DNA of 64,000 bases from Planctomycetia bacterium (GTDB taxonomy: Bacteria; Planctomycetota; Planctomycetia; Pirellulales; UBA1268): assembly GCA_014192425.1 (NCBI GenBank), contig BJHK01000001.1, positions 190,623 to 254,622 on the forward strand, in the 5' to 3' direction. This document shows, piece by piece, positions 36,588 to 47,281 of the stretch. The notes beneath the pieces were generated by a model. That model saw only the letters and a list, made by a program, of their open reading frames with translations. It was not told the origin of the DNA and did no database searches. How positions within the stretch are numbered: the first letter of the stretch is position 1; every line of letters starts with the position of its first letter. The position numbers and the translations under genes were made by a program.

Positions 36588-37864
36588 GCGGGGCCTGCCT
36601 GCCGATGCTGGCGACGATGGGAACCGCCGGGACGATGCACGGCTGGGCGATCGCCACGGCGGCGGTCGTCGCGGCCGGCTGTGCGCTCGTCGGCACGCTG
36701 CTCGTGGTGCGCCGGCTGAGCCTGCTCGGCGACGCGGTCAGCCATGCGGTCCTCCCCGGGCTCGCGATCGCGGTGCTCGCCGGCGGCCGGCCGGGGGGAG
36801 TGCTCGTGTTCGTCGGCGCGGTGACGGCGGCGCTCGTCACCGTCTGGGGGGCACGGGCCCTGGGGACGGCGGGCGGCCTCGACGAGGACTCGAACGCGGG
36901 CGTCGTGTTCACGACGATGTTCGCCCTCGGCGTCGTCCTCGTGACGGCCTTCGCCCGCGGGATGCACCTCGACCCGCAGTGCCTGCTATACGGCGACCTC
37001 GAATACGTCCCCTTCGACACGGTGGCGCTGGCGGGCGTCGACGTCCCCCGGGCCTTCGTCGTCGGCGCAGTCGTGCTCGCCGTGCTGGTGGCGGCCGCGC
37101 TGGCGACGTGGAAGCTGCAGGTGTTCACCGCCTTCGATGCCGCCGCGGCCCGGGCGGCGGGCGTCCCGGTGGCCGCGGTCACGGCCGGACTGCTCGCGGC
37201 GACGGCCGCCGCGACCGTCGCCAGCTTCGAGACGGTCGGGGCCGTGCTCGTCGTGGCCCTGCTCGTGGTGCCGGCGGCGGCGGCGGAACTGCTCGTCCGC
37301 CGGCTGCATCACGTGGCGGTCGTCGCCGTCCTCCTCGCCGTGGTTGGTGCGGCCGTCGGCTACCTCGCGGCCTGGACGTGGAACGTAAACGCGGCCGGTG
37401 CGATCGCCGTCGTGCTCGGCGTCGAGTATGTCCTCGCCGCCTGCCTCGCGCCGCAGGACGGGTTCGTCGCCCGGCTCCGGGCCCGAGTCGGCCTCGCCTG
37501 GCGGATTGCGTGCGAGGACGCGCTGGCAGGGCTGTGGCGTGCCGAGGAAAGCGGCGCGGTGCCGTCCGCCGGGCTGGGGGGGCTGGCGACGGCACGACTG
37601 CGGATCGGCGGCTTGATCGAGCGGCGCGGCACGCAGTGGCGGCTGACGCCGCGTGGGCGACGCGAGGCGGAGATGATCGTCCGTTCGCACCGGCTCTGGG
37701 AGGCATGGCTCGGCCGGCATGCGGACCTTCCGGTCGATCACCTCCATCCGCCGGCGGAGTGGGTCGAGCATCACCTCGGCAGCGGCCTCCGGCACCGCAT
37801 CGAGGAGGAGCTGGGCCGCGGCGTCGGGGATCCGCACGGCCGCGACATCCCTCCCGAGTCGTGA
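36584..37864 (+). CDS. Metal ABC transporter permease fused to a DtxR/MntR-like domain
   Basis: A 426-residue protein: an ABC-3 permease (about 15-285; [40 protein letters not shown]) followed by a soluble domain. Residues about 305-426 read as a winged helix ([20 protein letters not shown]) plus the iron-dependent-repressor metal-binding/dimerisation domain: [36 protein letters not shown] and DPHGRDIP. By eye alignment with B. subtilis MntR, the His of SHRLWE and the Glu, Glu, His of AEWVEHH occupy metal-ligand positions H77, E99, E102 and H103. The Cys expected in Fe-type DtxR is Glu, as in Mn-type members. GTG start overlaps the previous stop; GGGAGGA lies eight bases upstream. Confidence 0.9.
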   Translation: MSGACLPMLATMGTAGTMHGWAIATAAVVAAGCALVGTLLVVRRLSLLGDAVSHAVLPGLAIAVLAGGRPGGVLVFVGAVTAALVTVWGARALGTAGGLDEDSNAGVVFTTMFALGVVLVTAFARGMHLDPQCLLYGDLEYVPFDTVALAGVDVPRAFVVGAVVLAVLVAAALATWKLQVFTAFDAAAARAAGVPVAAVTAGLLAATAAATVASFETVGAVLVVALLVVPAAAAELLVRRLHHVAVVAVLLAVVGAAVGYLAAWTWNVNAAGAIAVVLGVEYVLAACLAPQDGFVARLRARVGLAWRIACEDALAGLWRAEESGAVPSAGLGGLATARLRIGGLIERRGTQWRLTPRGRREAEMIVRSHRLWEAWLGRHADLPVDHLHPPAEWVEHHLGSGLRHRIEEELGRGVGDPHGRDIPPES

Positions 37865-37961
37865 CGCGGCGTTGTGGCCGTACCGGCGCGGGGACATAAT
37901 CCGCCGCAGACGGTCGGCGTGGCTCTCCTGCGCCGCGCTCGGACTCGAAGGGACGTCGATC

Positions 37962-38882
37962 ATGATGCCGCTCGGTTTCGTCAGTGCGATCCTGCCGGAG
38001 ATGGCGCTCGCCGAGGTGCTCGGCGTCGCGGCGAAGATCGGCTACGCGTGCGTCGAGGTGATGTGCTGGCCGCCGAGCCGGGCCGAGCGGCGCTACGCGG
38101 GGGTCACGCACGTGGACGTCGGCGACCTGTCCGCCGCCCGGATCGAGGAGATCAAGGGCCTGGTCCGGCAGACCGGCGTGCAGCTCAGCGGCCTCGGCTA
38201 CTACCCCAACTGCCTCGCCGCCGACGCGGCCGAGGCGGAGCAGTCGGTGGCGCACCTCGGCGCGGTGATCGCGGCCGCCCCCCGGCTCGGGCTCGCGCAG
38301 GTCAACACGTTCATCGGCCGCGATCACACCCGGAGCATCGCCGACAACTGGCCGCGGATGCTCGCCACGTGGAAGCCGCTCGTCGACCTCGCCGAGCGGC
38401 ACGGCGTGCGGATCGGGATCGAGAACTGCCCGATGCTGTTTACGGCCGACGAGTGGCCCGGCGGCAAGAACCTCGCCTCGTCGCCCGCCCTGTGGCGCCG
38501 GCTGTTCGCCGACCTCGGCAGCCCGAACCTCGGGCTGAACTACGATCCATCGCACATGGTGCTCCAGCAGATGGACCACCTGAAGCCGATCCGCGAGTTC
38601 CGCGAGCGGATCTTCCACGTCCACGCCAAGGACGTGCGGATCGACCGCCACCTGCTCGCCGAGCACGGCAGCTTCGCCCATCCGAACCTGTACCACGCGC
38701 CGAAACTTCCCGGGCTCGGCGAGATCGACTGGGGCCGGTTCTTCTCGGTGCTCGCCGACGCGGGCTATCGGGGCCCGGTGTGCGTGGAGGTGGAGGACCG
38801 GGCCTACGAGAAGACGACCGCCGACCGCGTCGCCGCCCTCGCCCAGAGCCACCGCCACCTCGCCCAGTTCACCGCCGGCTGA
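37962..38882 (+). CDS. Sugar phosphate isomerase/epimerase-like TIM-barrel protein
   Basis: A 306-residue protein of the xylose-isomerase-like/AP-endonuclease-2 superfamily. [20 protein letters not shown] starts the barrel. Metal-site residues appear at GIENCPM (Glu), [17 protein letters not shown] (Asp and His), [14 protein letters not shown] (His, Asp) and [15 protein letters not shown] (final Glu). The set is complete, so an active metal-dependent isomerase or epimerase is likely; the substrate is unknown. ATG 37962 is followed by a second ATG at 37965. Its 3' end overlaps that of the convergent endonuclease IV gene by 14 bp. Confidence 0.9.
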   Translation: MMPLGFVSAILPEMALAEVLGVAAKIGYACVEVMCWPPSRAERRYAGVTHVDVGDLSAARIEEIKGLVRQTGVQLSGLGYYPNCLAADAAEAEQSVAHLGAVIAAAPRLGLAQVNTFIGRDHTRSIADNWPRMLATWKPLVDLAERHGVRIGIENCPMLFTADEWPGGKNLASSPALWRRLFADLGSPNLGLNYDPSHMVLQQMDHLKPIREFRERIFHVHAKDVRIDRHLLAEHGSFAHPNLYHAPKLPGLGEIDWGRFFSVLADAGYRGPVCVEVEDRAYEKTTADRVAALAQSHRHLAQFTAG

Positions 38883-39804
38883 CGCCGCGAGTCGGTCGGC
38901 GGGCCGCCATGCAACGCCGCAGCACCGCGAGGTTGCGGATGTCGTTCTCCGGCGCGGGCCGGCCGTCGGGACCCTCCTTGGGCGTCTCGAGGATCAGCGG
39001 GATGCCGGCGAGGCCGGGGTGCGCGACGAGCAGGGCGAAGGCCACCCGACCGATCTTCCCCCGGCCGAGTTCCTCGTGGCGGTCGACCCGCGAGCCGCGC
39101 TCGCGCTTCGAGTCGTTGGCGTGGATCAGCTTGAGCCGGCCGAGGCCGACATGACGGTCGAAGGCCGCGAGTGTGTCGTCGAGCGCGGCCTTGGGAGCGA
39201 GCGGATAGCCGGCCGCGAACACGTGGCAGGTGTCGAGGCAGACGCCGATCCGCTTCCGCCGGCCGCGGTCGGCGTCGACCACGGCGAGGATCGCGCCGAT
39301 CTCCTCGAACCGGGCGCCGAGGCACGATCCCTGGCCGGCCGTCGTCTCGACGAGGATCCCGGCCTTCAGGCCGGCGGTCCGGTCGAGCGCCTCCGCGATG
39401 CCGTCGGCCGCGGCCCGCAGCGCCTCGTCCACCGGGCGATCGCCGGCGGCGCCCGGATGGGCGACCACCCACGGAAGCCCGAGCTGCTCCGCCCGCTCCA
39501 GTTCCAGCACCAGTCCGGCGATCGAGCGGCGGCGCAGGGTGGCGTCGGCGGAGGCGGGGTTGATCAGGTAGGAGTCGTGGGCGACGACGAGCCCGAGGCC
39601 GGCGGCGCGGACCGCGGCGCGAAACTCCGCGGCCGTGGCGGCGGGGATCGGTGCCGCATCCCAGCGGTTGATGTTGCGGGTGAAGATTTGCAGGCAGGTG
39701 CAGCCGGTCTCCGTGGCCCGCTCGACCGCGCGCTGGAAGCCGCCGGCGATCGATTGGTGTGCCCCAAGGAGTCGTTCGCCGTCCGCGCCGCGTTTTTTTG
39801 CCAT
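38869..39804 (-). CDS. nfo: Endonuclease IV (AP endonuclease)
   Basis: Endonuclease IV cleaves DNA 5' of abasic sites in base-excision repair using three zinc ions. The 311-residue protein has the family signatures: [100 protein letters not shown] and [13 protein letters not shown]. These carry the His, Glu and Asp zinc ligands. Length is slightly above E. coli Nfo because of the short basic ends. The gene is convergent with the isomerase gene and divergent from the small membrane protein. Confidence 0.95.
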   Translation of the reverse strand: MAKKRGADGERLLGAHQSIAGGFQRAVERATETGCTCLQIFTRNINRWDAAPIPAATAAEFRAAVRAAGLGLVVAHDSYLINPASADATLRRRSIAGLVLELERAEQLGLPWVVAHPGAAGDRPVDEALRAAADGIAEALDRTAGLKAGILVETTAGQGSCLGARFEEIGAILAVVDADRGRRKRIGVCLDTCHVFAAGYPLAPKAALDDTLAAFDRHVGLGRLKLIHANDSKRERGSRVDRHEELGRGKIGRVAFALLVAHPGLAGIPLILETPKEGPDGRPAPENDIRNLAVLRRCMAARRPTRGVSRR

Positions 39805-39998
39805 CGACCGGTCCTCACCCGAGGAACGCGGTGCCGGGAAATACGCTCCCGGATCGCCGCCGTGGGGTGCGGCCGCAGTGTAGCGGTTTTCCGGCCGACT
39901 TTGCCGTCCGTGGCCGGGCGTCCTACACTGGTGCGTGCCGACTGACGGATGGCGATTTCGGCCCGTCCCCGGACGGACCGCCCTGCGGAGTGATTGCC

Positions 39999-40499
39999 GT
40001 GGTTGAACCCGTGCACCTCGTCGCGATCTTCGGCGCTGCCGCGGTGATCGGGATGGCGATCGCCGTGGCCCTGCGTCCGCTGCGCGAGGCGCGGACCGCC
40101 GAGAAATTGTCCATCGCCCAGCGCGACTTCCACCGCCAGCGCGAGATGCTGGAGGCGAAGTTCATCGAGCGGGCCGCCGCCAGTGGCAAGCCGCGCGGCC
40201 TGCGCTGGGCCGACGTCGCCTTCGACGACGACGTGATCTACGTTCGCGACCGGCGCAGCCGACGGCTCAAGGCGCTGGTCGCCATCGAGGTCAGCTTCGA
40301 GGCCATCGAGGGCGGCGGCATGGAGGAGGTCGAGGCGGTGTCCAACGTCCGGGCCGCGACCGCGGAGTTTCTCCACGACGGCGGCCGCTGGGGCACCGAG
40401 GGGCGGGTGTACTTCAACCTCGCCCCCTCGGCGACCGTCCGCTATCTCGCTGCCGACATGGAACTGGTGGCCGAGGAGCACGCGGCGCACAGGGGCTGA
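39999..40499 (+). CDS. Small membrane-anchored protein of unknown function
   Basis: A 166-residue protein I cannot assign to a named family. An N-terminal membrane helix (PVHLVAIFGAAAVIGMAIAV) is followed by a charged helical stretch (REARTAEKLSIAQRDFHRQR, EMLEAKFIERAA) and a compact alpha/beta C-terminal part: WADVAFDDDVIYVRDRRSRR, LVAIEVSFEAIEGGGMEEVE and YFNLAPSATVRYLAADMELV. The likely start is GTG 39999 with GGAG eight bases upstream; GTG 39990 is an in-frame alternative. Topology suggests a cytoplasmic C-terminal domain on the inner membrane. Confidence 0.7.
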   Translation: MVEPVHLVAIFGAAAVIGMAIAVALRPLREARTAEKLSIAQRDFHRQREMLEAKFIERAAASGKPRGLRWADVAFDDDVIYVRDRRSRRLKALVAIEVSFEAIEGGGMEEVEAVSNVRAATAEFLHDGGRWGTEGRVYFNLAPSATVRYLAADMELVAEEHAAHRG

Positions 40500-40675
40500 C
40501 GCCGTGGTGGTTCACGGGGGCCCGGGGCTCTGCGCCGCGTCCGACCGCGGAATCTGGCGAAAGTGTGCCGCTCACGTCCGGCGGCCGCGGGACGCGCGGC
40601 GGTAGCCGACGATTGGCAGAGCTGAGGCCGTCGTCGGCGGCCACGGGCGGAGCCTCTGCCGGGGGTCGGAAGACC

Positions 40676-42502
40676 ATGCGTAGCGCGTCGCGGACACGGG
40701 CTGCGGGTCGCTGGCCGGGAGCCGTTTGCCGCGGTCTGCTGGTCGGCGTCGCGCTCGGGGGCGTGCCGGCCTGGTCCGGCAACCATCCCGCTGCCGAGCC
40801 GCAGCCCGGCGTGGCCGGCGGCGTGCCGGCGGGCGCTCCGGTCGTCATCGACGGCACCGCGGATCCGCTGCCCGTCGCCCAGGGCCACCTGCGCCGGGCG
40901 CGGTCCCATCGTGATGCGTCGTGTGCGCTGCTGCGCGACGGCGACCGGCACGCCGTCGACGGTTACTACACGGCATGCGAGGAGGCCTGGAACGCCGTCT
41001 GGACATGCCCCGGTTCGGCCGAGGTTCTCGCTGAGGGGGCGGAGGTCTATGCCGACGGACTGGCCGGACTTCTCGAAGCGGCACGGCGGCACGACAGGCT
41101 CCGGCCCGAGGGGCTGTGGCTGGGGACGTCGTCGCGGCCGCTGCTGGTGCCGATCGAGCCGCGGGCGTTGCCGGTCGTCGCCGCCGACATCGGCAGCATC
41201 GAGCCGCAGGCCCAGCCCGACGACGACCGGATCAGCCGCCGGCACCTGCGGGCGGGGTTCGGTCTGCCGGTCGTGGTCCGGCTCGCCCCCGGCCCCGAGG
41301 GGAGCGTCGCGGCCGACTACGCGGCGGCGCGGCAGTCGCTCGCCGCCACCGCCGTGCTCCGCTTTCGCATGCCGGGCGGGGAGACGTTCCTGCAGTCGTT
41401 CGCCGGCCCCACGGCGCGGGATCATGCCCCGGCGGTCCTCGACCTCGCCAATCCGCAGGAGATCGCCGCCGTGCAGATCGGCCCGGCCCGCCCCCCGCTC
41501 GCCGCCGACCTGTCAGCGCCGCTCCTCGACGCGCTCGCCGACATGCCGCGGTCGGGGATCGAGGGCTTCCTGCAGCCCTTCGGTGCGGACGACACGCAGC
41601 CGCACCTGGAGATGCTCGAGCCGCGGCAGCCGGGCCGGATCCCGGTCGTCTTCATCCACGGCCTCGCGAGCGACGACGGCACGTGGTACGACATGATCAA
41701 CGAGCTCCGTGCCTGGCCCGTCTTCCAGCGCCGCTTCGAGCCCTGGGTCTTTCACTATCCGACCGGCGCGTCGTTCCTGCAATCGGCGGCCGCGATCCGC
41801 CGCCAGCTCACCGACGCGGTCACGCGGCTCGACCCGGCCGGCGCCGATCCCGGCCTGCGCAACGTCGTCCTCGTCGGTCACAGCATGGGCGGGTTGCACG
41901 CCAAGCTGCAGGTGGTGGACCCGGGCACGGCCCTCTGGGACGCGGTCAGCACCCGGCCGTACGCAGAGATCCGGCTGCGGCCGGACCTCAAGAAGCAGCT
42001 GGCCGGGAACTTCTTCTTCGCGCCGCGGCCGTTTGTGAAGCGGGTGGTGTGCATCGCCACGCCGCACCGCGGGTCGTCGCTGGCGGTGCGCGGCGTCGGC
42101 AAGGTGGCGTCGCTGACGGTTCGCCGGCCGCCCGAGATGACGGCCCTGTACGCCGACATCGAGCGGCAGAACCCCGGCACCTTCCGGGCCGACTTCGCCC
42201 GCCGGCTGCCGACGACGATCGACATCCTCCGTCCCGACTCGTCGATCCTCCAGGCGCTGGAGCGGCTCCGGCCGGCCTGCTGGGTGACGGTTCACAGCGT
42301 CGTGGGGGACGGCCACGTCTCGGTGCTCGGCGGCCGCGACGACTGCGTCGTGCCGGTGGAGAGCGCCCACACGGCGGCCGCCGTGAGCGAGATCACGGTG
42401 CCCACCTCGCACACCCGGGTTCACCATCACCCGCGGACGATCGAGGAGATGCAGCGCATCCTCCTCCAGCACCTCCACGAGACCGGCCTCCTCCGTCGCT
42501 AG
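40676..42502 (+). CDS. Secreted alpha/beta-hydrolase (lipase/PGAP1-like)
   Basis: A 608-residue exported hydrolase. The signal peptide lies in residues 1-35 (GAVCRGLLVGVALGGVPAWS). A 270-residue N-terminal region without assignable family precedes the alpha/beta-hydrolase domain. IPVVFIHGLASDDGTWYDMI holds the oxyanion HG motif, NVVLVGHSMGGLHAKLQV the nucleophile elbow GHSMGG, and VVCIATPHRGSSLAVRGVGK a lipase-like loop. The catalytic acid is likely in GGRDDCVVPVESA, and the His in the final SHTRVHHHP segment. Substrate is unknown; esters of lipids are the usual targets. The frame opens further upstream, but 40676 best fits a signal peptide. Confidence 0.88.
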   Translation: MRSASRTRAAGRWPGAVCRGLLVGVALGGVPAWSGNHPAAEPQPGVAGGVPAGAPVVIDGTADPLPVAQGHLRRARSHRDASCALLRDGDRHAVDGYYTACEEAWNAVWTCPGSAEVLAEGAEVYADGLAGLLEAARRHDRLRPEGLWLGTSSRPLLVPIEPRALPVVAADIGSIEPQAQPDDDRISRRHLRAGFGLPVVVRLAPGPEGSVAADYAAARQSLAATAVLRFRMPGGETFLQSFAGPTARDHAPAVLDLANPQEIAAVQIGPARPPLAADLSAPLLDALADMPRSGIEGFLQPFGADDTQPHLEMLEPRQPGRIPVVFIHGLASDDGTWYDMINELRAWPVFQRRFEPWVFHYPTGASFLQSAAAIRRQLTDAVTRLDPAGADPGLRNVVLVGHSMGGLHAKLQVVDPGTALWDAVSTRPYAEIRLRPDLKKQLAGNFFFAPRPFVKRVVCIATPHRGSSLAVRGVGKVASLTVRRPPEMTALYADIERQNPGTFRADFARRLPTTIDILRPDSSILQALERLRPACWVTVHSVVGDGHVSVLGGRDDCVVPVESAHTAAAVSEITVPTSHTRVHHHPRTIEEMQRILLQHLHETGLLRR

Positions 42503-42541
42503 CCGTGCCTGCCGCTCCGCGCTGCGGAGGCCGCCGGCCTT

Positions 42542-43942
42542 TCAGGCGAGGATCTCGGAGAGCGGGCCGCCGATCTTCATGTCCTTGAGGTCGTTGTCGG
42601 GCTCGCCGAACGACTCGCGCTTGTCCCTCACCGCGTGCAGCAGCGCGAGGTAGAAGCTCTGCAGCGTCTTGTGGCCGGCCTTCTGGTAGCCGGGGAACTC
42701 GAGCCACCGACCCGGCTGCTTGAGCCGCCCACCCATCGACCCCACGAGCACCATCGGCCAGTTAAGGCCGGTGCCATGATGGCTTTCGGCGGCGTCGCTC
42801 ATCCAGACGATCAGCGTGTTGTCGAGGAGCGTGCCATTGCCCTCCTTGAAGGCCTCGAGCCGCTGGGCGAGATCGACGACCCGCTTGGCGTGGTACTGGC
42901 GGATCGGCACCTGCATTTTTTCCACCTCGGGACCGGGCAGCGTGTGGCCGATGGCATGGCCGTCGGTCGTGATCCCGAGTTCCTTCCAGGTCTTGTAGTT
43001 GTGCGGGCCGCAGGAGGCGTCGAGCACGACCACGTTCGTGAGCCGCGAGGCGAGGGCCGCCACCGCGATGGCGCACTGGGCCTCGAACCGCTCGGTCTGA
43101 ACGCTGCTCTTGAAGGTCTCGATCGACGGGGTCGCCGCCCGGACGTCGGCGCGGATGGCGTCGATCTTGTCCTGCCGCTTCCGCATCTGCTCGAACGTGT
43201 CGAGATACACCTCGAGTTTCTGCTTGTCCATCGCCGGCAGGGCGTTCGCAACCCGGCGGATGTCGGACCGCAGGTAGTCGACGAGATCCTGCCGGGCCTG
43301 GAAGGTCTGGCCGGCCGCCCCCTCGGCCACGCTGCCGAAGAGCAGGCGGAAGGCGACGTCCGGATCGAGGACCATGGGCATCGACCGGCCCGGCTGCGAC
43401 GCCGAGACGGTGTCCTTGAAGACGCCGCTCGAGCCGCTGACGCCCAGCCCGACCACCGGGATGATCGAGGGATTCGCGGCGGCGATCGCATGGTCGATCG
43501 TCTGCCTGCGCGGGGCCTTACCGCTGCCGACGTTCGGGTTGAAGGCGCCGAGGGCACCGAAGGAGGCACCGTGGTTGGGCTGCGCGTTGACGCAGGAGAT
43601 CCCGCCCGGCAGGAGCGTGAGCCGATCCTTGAGGGGCGCGAGGGGCGCGATGGCCTCGGGAAGTTCGAGATCCTTCAGCGGCAGGTCGATGGTCTGATCA
43701 CCCTTGGAGTCCGGCCCCTTTGGCCGCAGGTGATGCGTCCAAAGCCCGTTGTTTTCGATGAAGAAGATGATCCGCGGCGGGGCCGCCTGGCCGGCGGCTT
43801 CGGCGGCCAGACCCTGGAGGAACGGTTGCAGGACGGTGGCGCCGGCACCGAGCGAGATCCCCTTGATGACCGACCGGCGGTCGAGCCTGTCGGGAGTGAC
43901 CATCGTGGGCCTGATCGAACGGAAGGAAGATCTCATCATCAT
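42542..43942 (-). CDS. DUF1552 Tat-exported protein
   Basis: A 466-residue protein of the DUF1552 family, common in planctomycetes and in the Verrucomicrobiota. The N-terminus LDRRSVIKGISLGAGA is a twin-arginine signal, so the protein is exported folded. Blocks include IIFFIENNGLWTHHLRPKGP, LLPGGISCVNAQPNHGASFG, VVGLGVSGSSGVFKD, TNVVVLDASCGPHNYKTWKE and NTLIVWMSDAAESHHGTGLN. The fold resembles the alkaline phosphatase/DUF1501 group, but no function is established. It starts MMM; the third ATG (43936) has the best spacing to AAGGAG. The usual partner, a DUF1592-type cytochrome, is not adjacent here; a related protein lies at 63421-64000. Confidence 0.88.
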   Translation of the reverse strand: MMMRSSFRSIRPTMVTPDRLDRRSVIKGISLGAGATVLQPFLQGLAAEAAGQAAPPRIIFFIENNGLWTHHLRPKGPDSKGDQTIDLPLKDLELPEAIAPLAPLKDRLTLLPGGISCVNAQPNHGASFGALGAFNPNVGSGKAPRRQTIDHAIAAANPSIIPVVGLGVSGSSGVFKDTVSASQPGRSMPMVLDPDVAFRLLFGSVAEGAAGQTFQARQDLVDYLRSDIRRVANALPAMDKQKLEVYLDTFEQMRKRQDKIDAIRADVRAATPSIETFKSSVQTERFEAQCAIAVAALASRLTNVVVLDASCGPHNYKTWKELGITTDGHAIGHTLPGPEVEKMQVPIRQYHAKRVVDLAQRLEAFKEGNGTLLDNTLIVWMSDAAESHHGTGLNWPMVLVGSMGGRLKQPGRWLEFPGYQKAGHKTLQSFYLALLHAVRDKRESFGEPDNDLKDMKIGGPLSEILA

Positions 43943-44104
43943 GGCTCCTTGCGACTCGCTGACTCAACGAATTGTCGTTCGACCGTGTATCGACTCCTCC
44001 GACAACTTTGAATCATACTGAAACGCGGCAGCGGAGTCATCGCTGCCGCCCGTGCGGACCCGGGGCGGGCGTCGGGAGATCCAGTTGCGCGGAGGACGCT
44101 GCAA

Positions 44105-44223
44105 AAAGAAAAGGACCCGTGGTTGGGGAAACCACGGGTCCGAAGCGGCTATCGAAGTGTGGGTCTTGGGGGGGGGAACAGCCGCTGACGAGACGCTCAT
44201 GTTCGGATAGTGGCGAAAATATA
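44105..44223 (-). ncRNA. Possible short transcript ending in an intrinsic terminator
   Basis: On the minus strand a TATATT box (44218-44223) is followed about 75 nt later by a strong terminator. This gives a candidate transcript of roughly 100 nt between acnA and the DUF1552 gene. No good -35 box is visible, and the only small reading frame inside (starting 44200) has no ribosome-binding site and runs through the terminator. It could be a small RNA or a leader. Otherwise the 570-bp gap 43943-44512 shows no gene. Confidence 0.3.
44107..44141 (-). terminator. Intrinsic terminator, minus strand
   Basis: A perfect 12-bp stem (arms 44113-44124 and 44130-44141, arm GGACCCGTGGTT) with a 5-base loop. 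Reading the minus strand, it is followed at once by TTTTCTTTTTGC. It therefore stops transcripts coming from the acnA side. No annotated minus-strand gene lies directly upstream of it. Confidence 0.75.
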
Positions 44224-44512
44224 CCTTCTCGCAAGGTAAAAGAACTATACGCCACGATTGGCGTCCGTGTCGAGCGGTTTTTTTTGGCCGGCCCATGAGG
44301 ACGGGGCAACCGGGGCAGTGCCCGCGAAACTGGGCGATTCGCGGGAGTTTCCCCATGGTGCCGGTCCACGGGCGGCGGCCGCCCGAGCGGGGGCACGTTT
44401 TGTCCGTCCCCTGCCGGGGCCGCTGGGCATCCATCCGCTCCATGCGGTACTTTCTCCCCGTCCGGCAGGCGGATTGCGCCGGCTCCCACCATCCCCACAC
44501 CCGGAATCACCC

Positions 44513-47227
44513 ATGACTGCTCGCGCCGCCGACCCGTTTTCCGCCCGCGCTTCCCTGCAGACCGGCGCCGGCCCGGTGGCCTATTACCGGCTCCGTGCCC
44601 TCGACGACGCCGGCGTCACGAACACCGCCCGGCTTCCCTACTGCCTGCGGATGGTCCTCGAGGCGCTGCTGCGCACCTGCGACGGCTACGAGGTGACCGA
44701 GGCTGACATCCGGGCGCTGGCGACCTGGAACGCGGCCCGGCCGGCGGAGGTCGAGATCCCCTTCAAGCCGGCCCGGGTCGTGCTCCAGGACTTCACCGGC
44801 GTTCCCTGCGTGGTCGACCTGGCGGCAATGCGGGCGGCGATGCGCCGGCTCGGCGGCGACCCGCGGAAGATCAACCCGCTCGTGCCGGTCGACCTCGTCA
44901 TCGATCACTCCGTGCAGGTCGACGCCTTCGGCACGGCCGACGCACTCGAACGGAACGTGGCGATCGAGTTCGAGCGCAACGCCGAACGGTACGCGTTCCT
45001 GCGCTGGGGGCAGCAGGCGTTCCGCAACTTCCGCGTCGTGCCGCCGGCGATCGGCATCGTGCACCAGGTGAATCTCGAATACCTCGCCGGCTGCGTCTTC
45101 CTGCGCGAGCCAGACCCGCGCGGTCCCGACGCCCTGCCCGTCGCCGTTCCCGACACGCTCGTGGGCACCGACAGCCACACCACGATGATCAACGGCCTCG
45201 GCGTGGTCGGCTGGGGCGTGGGGGGCATCGAGGCCGAGGCGGTGATGCTCGGGCAGGCGCTGTCCCTGCTCCTGCCGGAGGTCGTTGGCTTCGAGCTCAC
45301 CGGCCGGCTCCCCGCGGGCGCCACCGCCACCGACCTCGTGCTCACCGTCACCGAGATTCTGCGCAAGGCCGGCGTGGTCGGGAAGTTCGTCGAGTTCTTC
45401 GGACCGGGCCTGGACGGGATGTCGCTCGCCGACCGGGCGACGATCGCCAACATGGCCCCCGAATACGGGGCCACGATGGGCTTCTTCCCCATCGACGACG
45501 AGACCCTCGCCTACCTCCGGCTCACCGGCCGGCCCGAGGCCCAGGTGACGCTCGTCGAGCGGTACATGAAGGAGCAGGGAATGTTTCGCACCGCGGCCGC
45601 CCCGTTGCCCGAGTTCACCACGCGGCTGTCCCTCGACCTCGGCAGCGTCGTGCCGAGCCTCGCCGGGCCGAAGCGGCCGCAGGACCGGGTGCCGCTGGCT
45701 GACGTCAAGCGGGCCTTCGCCGAGTCGCTCACCGCCCCCACCGCCAAGCGCGGCTTCGGCCTCGAGGGGCCGGCGCTCGACCGCACCGGCACCGTCCGCA
45801 GCGACGGCCGGGCCGAGCGGATCCATCACGGCGCCGTCGTGATCGCCGCGATCACCAGTTGCACCAACACGAGTAACCCCAGCGTGATGGTCGCGGCCGG
45901 CCTCGTGGCACGGAAGGCGGTTGAGAAGGGGCTGTCACGGAAGCCATGGGTGAAAACGAGCCTCGCGCCCGGATCGCGTGTCGTCACCGACTACCTGGAG
46001 CGGTCGGGTCTGGCCAAGGATCTCGACGCCCTCGGCTTCCAGACCGTCGGCTACGGCTGCACGACCTGCATCGGCAACTCTGGGCCGCTCCCTGACGCCG
46101 TCGCCCAGGCGGTCACCGAGGGGGATCTCGTCGCCGCCGCCGTGCTCTCGGGCAACCGCAATTTCGAGGGCCGTGTCAATCCGCTCGTCAAGGCGAACTG
46201 GCTCGCCAGCCCGCCGCTCGTGGTGGCCTACGCCCTCGCGGGCACGACCGACATCGATCTCGCCACCGAGCCGCTCGGCACCGGCAAGGACGGCCGCCCC
46301 GTCTTCCTGCGCGACATCTGGCCGACGGCCGATGAGGTGCGGCGGACCGTCGAGCAGGCGGTTTTGCCGGCGCAGTTCCAGGCCCGCTACGGCAACGTCT
46401 GGGAGTCGAACCCGCGCTGGAACGCCGTGCCGACGACCGCCGGCGAGCTCTACGACTGGGATGCCGCGAGCACCTACATCCAGGAGCCGCCGTTCCTCGC
46501 CGACATCACCCGCGAGCCGACGCCGCCCGAGAGCGTCCGCGGAGCGCGGGTCCTGCTCGCGCTCGGCGACAGCGTGACGACCGACCACATCTCTCCCGCG
46601 GGAAGCATCGCCAAGGCGAGCCCGGCGGGAACGTATCTCGTCGAGCACGGCGTGCCACCGGCCGACTTCAACAGCTACGGCGCCCGGCGCGGCAACGACC
46701 GGGTCATGACCCGCGGCACGTTCGCCAACATCCGGATCCGCAACCTGCTCTGCCCGGGCACGGAGGGGGGCGTCACCCGGCTCTTCCCCGGAACCGACGT
46801 CATGCCGGTGTACGACGCCGCGATGCAGTATCGGGAGCGGGGCACGCCGCTGGTCGTGCTCGCCGGCACCGAATACGGCACCGGCAGTTCGCGCGATTGG
46901 GCGGCCAAGGGGACGATGCTCCTCGGCGTCCGGGCGGTGCTCGCGGCGAGCTTCGAGCGGATCCACCGCTCGAATCTCGTCGGCATGGGGGTGTTGCCGC
47001 TGGTCCTGCCCGAGCCCTGGCAGCAGCTCGGCCTGACGGGGGAGGAGACGTTCGACATCCCCTTCGAGGGGCTGGCGCCCCGGGCCACGGTCGTGGTGAA
47101 GGCGACCGCCCCGGACGGGAAGGTCCGGGAGATTCCCTGCCTCGTGCGTATCGACACGCCGGTGGAGCTCGATCAGTTCCGGGCCGGGGGGATCCTGCCC
47201 TTCGTGTTGCGGAAGCTGCTGGGATGA
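44513..47227 (+). CDS. acnA: Aconitate hydratase A
   Basis: Aconitase converts citrate to isocitrate through cis-aconitate in the TCA cycle, using a 4Fe-4S cluster. The 904-residue protein matches the AcnA/IRP1 type in length and order: [64 protein letters not shown] and [16 protein letters not shown]. The cluster cysteines lie in [11 protein letters not shown] and [14 protein letters not shown]. The swivel domain has [34 protein letters not shown] and [20 protein letters not shown] 44513 is chosen; the frame is open upstream without similarity. It is monocistronic, with no clear intrinsic terminator after it. Confidence 0.96.
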   Translation: MTARAADPFSARASLQTGAGPVAYYRLRALDDAGVTNTARLPYCLRMVLEALLRTCDGYEVTEADIRALATWNAARPAEVEIPFKPARVVLQDFTGVPCVVDLAAMRAAMRRLGGDPRKINPLVPVDLVIDHSVQVDAFGTADALERNVAIEFERNAERYAFLRWGQQAFRNFRVVPPAIGIVHQVNLEYLAGCVFLREPDPRGPDALPVAVPDTLVGTDSHTTMINGLGVVGWGVGGIEAEAVMLGQALSLLLPEVVGFELTGRLPAGATATDLVLTVTEILRKAGVVGKFVEFFGPGLDGMSLADRATIANMAPEYGATMGFFPIDDETLAYLRLTGRPEAQVTLVERYMKEQGMFRTAAAPLPEFTTRLSLDLGSVVPSLAGPKRPQDRVPLADVKRAFAESLTAPTAKRGFGLEGPALDRTGTVRSDGRAERIHHGAVVIAAITSCTNTSNPSVMVAAGLVARKAVEKGLSRKPWVKTSLAPGSRVVTDYLERSGLAKDLDALGFQTVGYGCTTCIGNSGPLPDAVAQAVTEGDLVAAAVLSGNRNFEGRVNPLVKANWLASPPLVVAYALAGTTDIDLATEPLGTGKDGRPVFLRDIWPTADEVRRTVEQAVLPAQFQARYGNVWESNPRWNAVPTTAGELYDWDAASTYIQEPPFLADITREPTPPESVRGARVLLALGDSVTTDHISPAGSIAKASPAGTYLVEHGVPPADFNSYGARRGNDRVMTRGTFANIRIRNLLCPGTEGGVTRLFPGTDVMPVYDAAMQYRERGTPLVVLAGTEYGTGSSRDWAAKGTMLLGVRAVLAASFERIHRSNLVGMGVLPLVLPEPWQQLGLTGEETFDIPFEGLAPRATVVVKATAPDGKVREIPCLVRIDTPVELDQFRAGGILPFVLRKLLG

Positions 47228-47281
47228 GCAGCGGTCGGGTGCTGGCGGGCGATTGACCGGCACGTGCTGAGAGCCGTGGTT

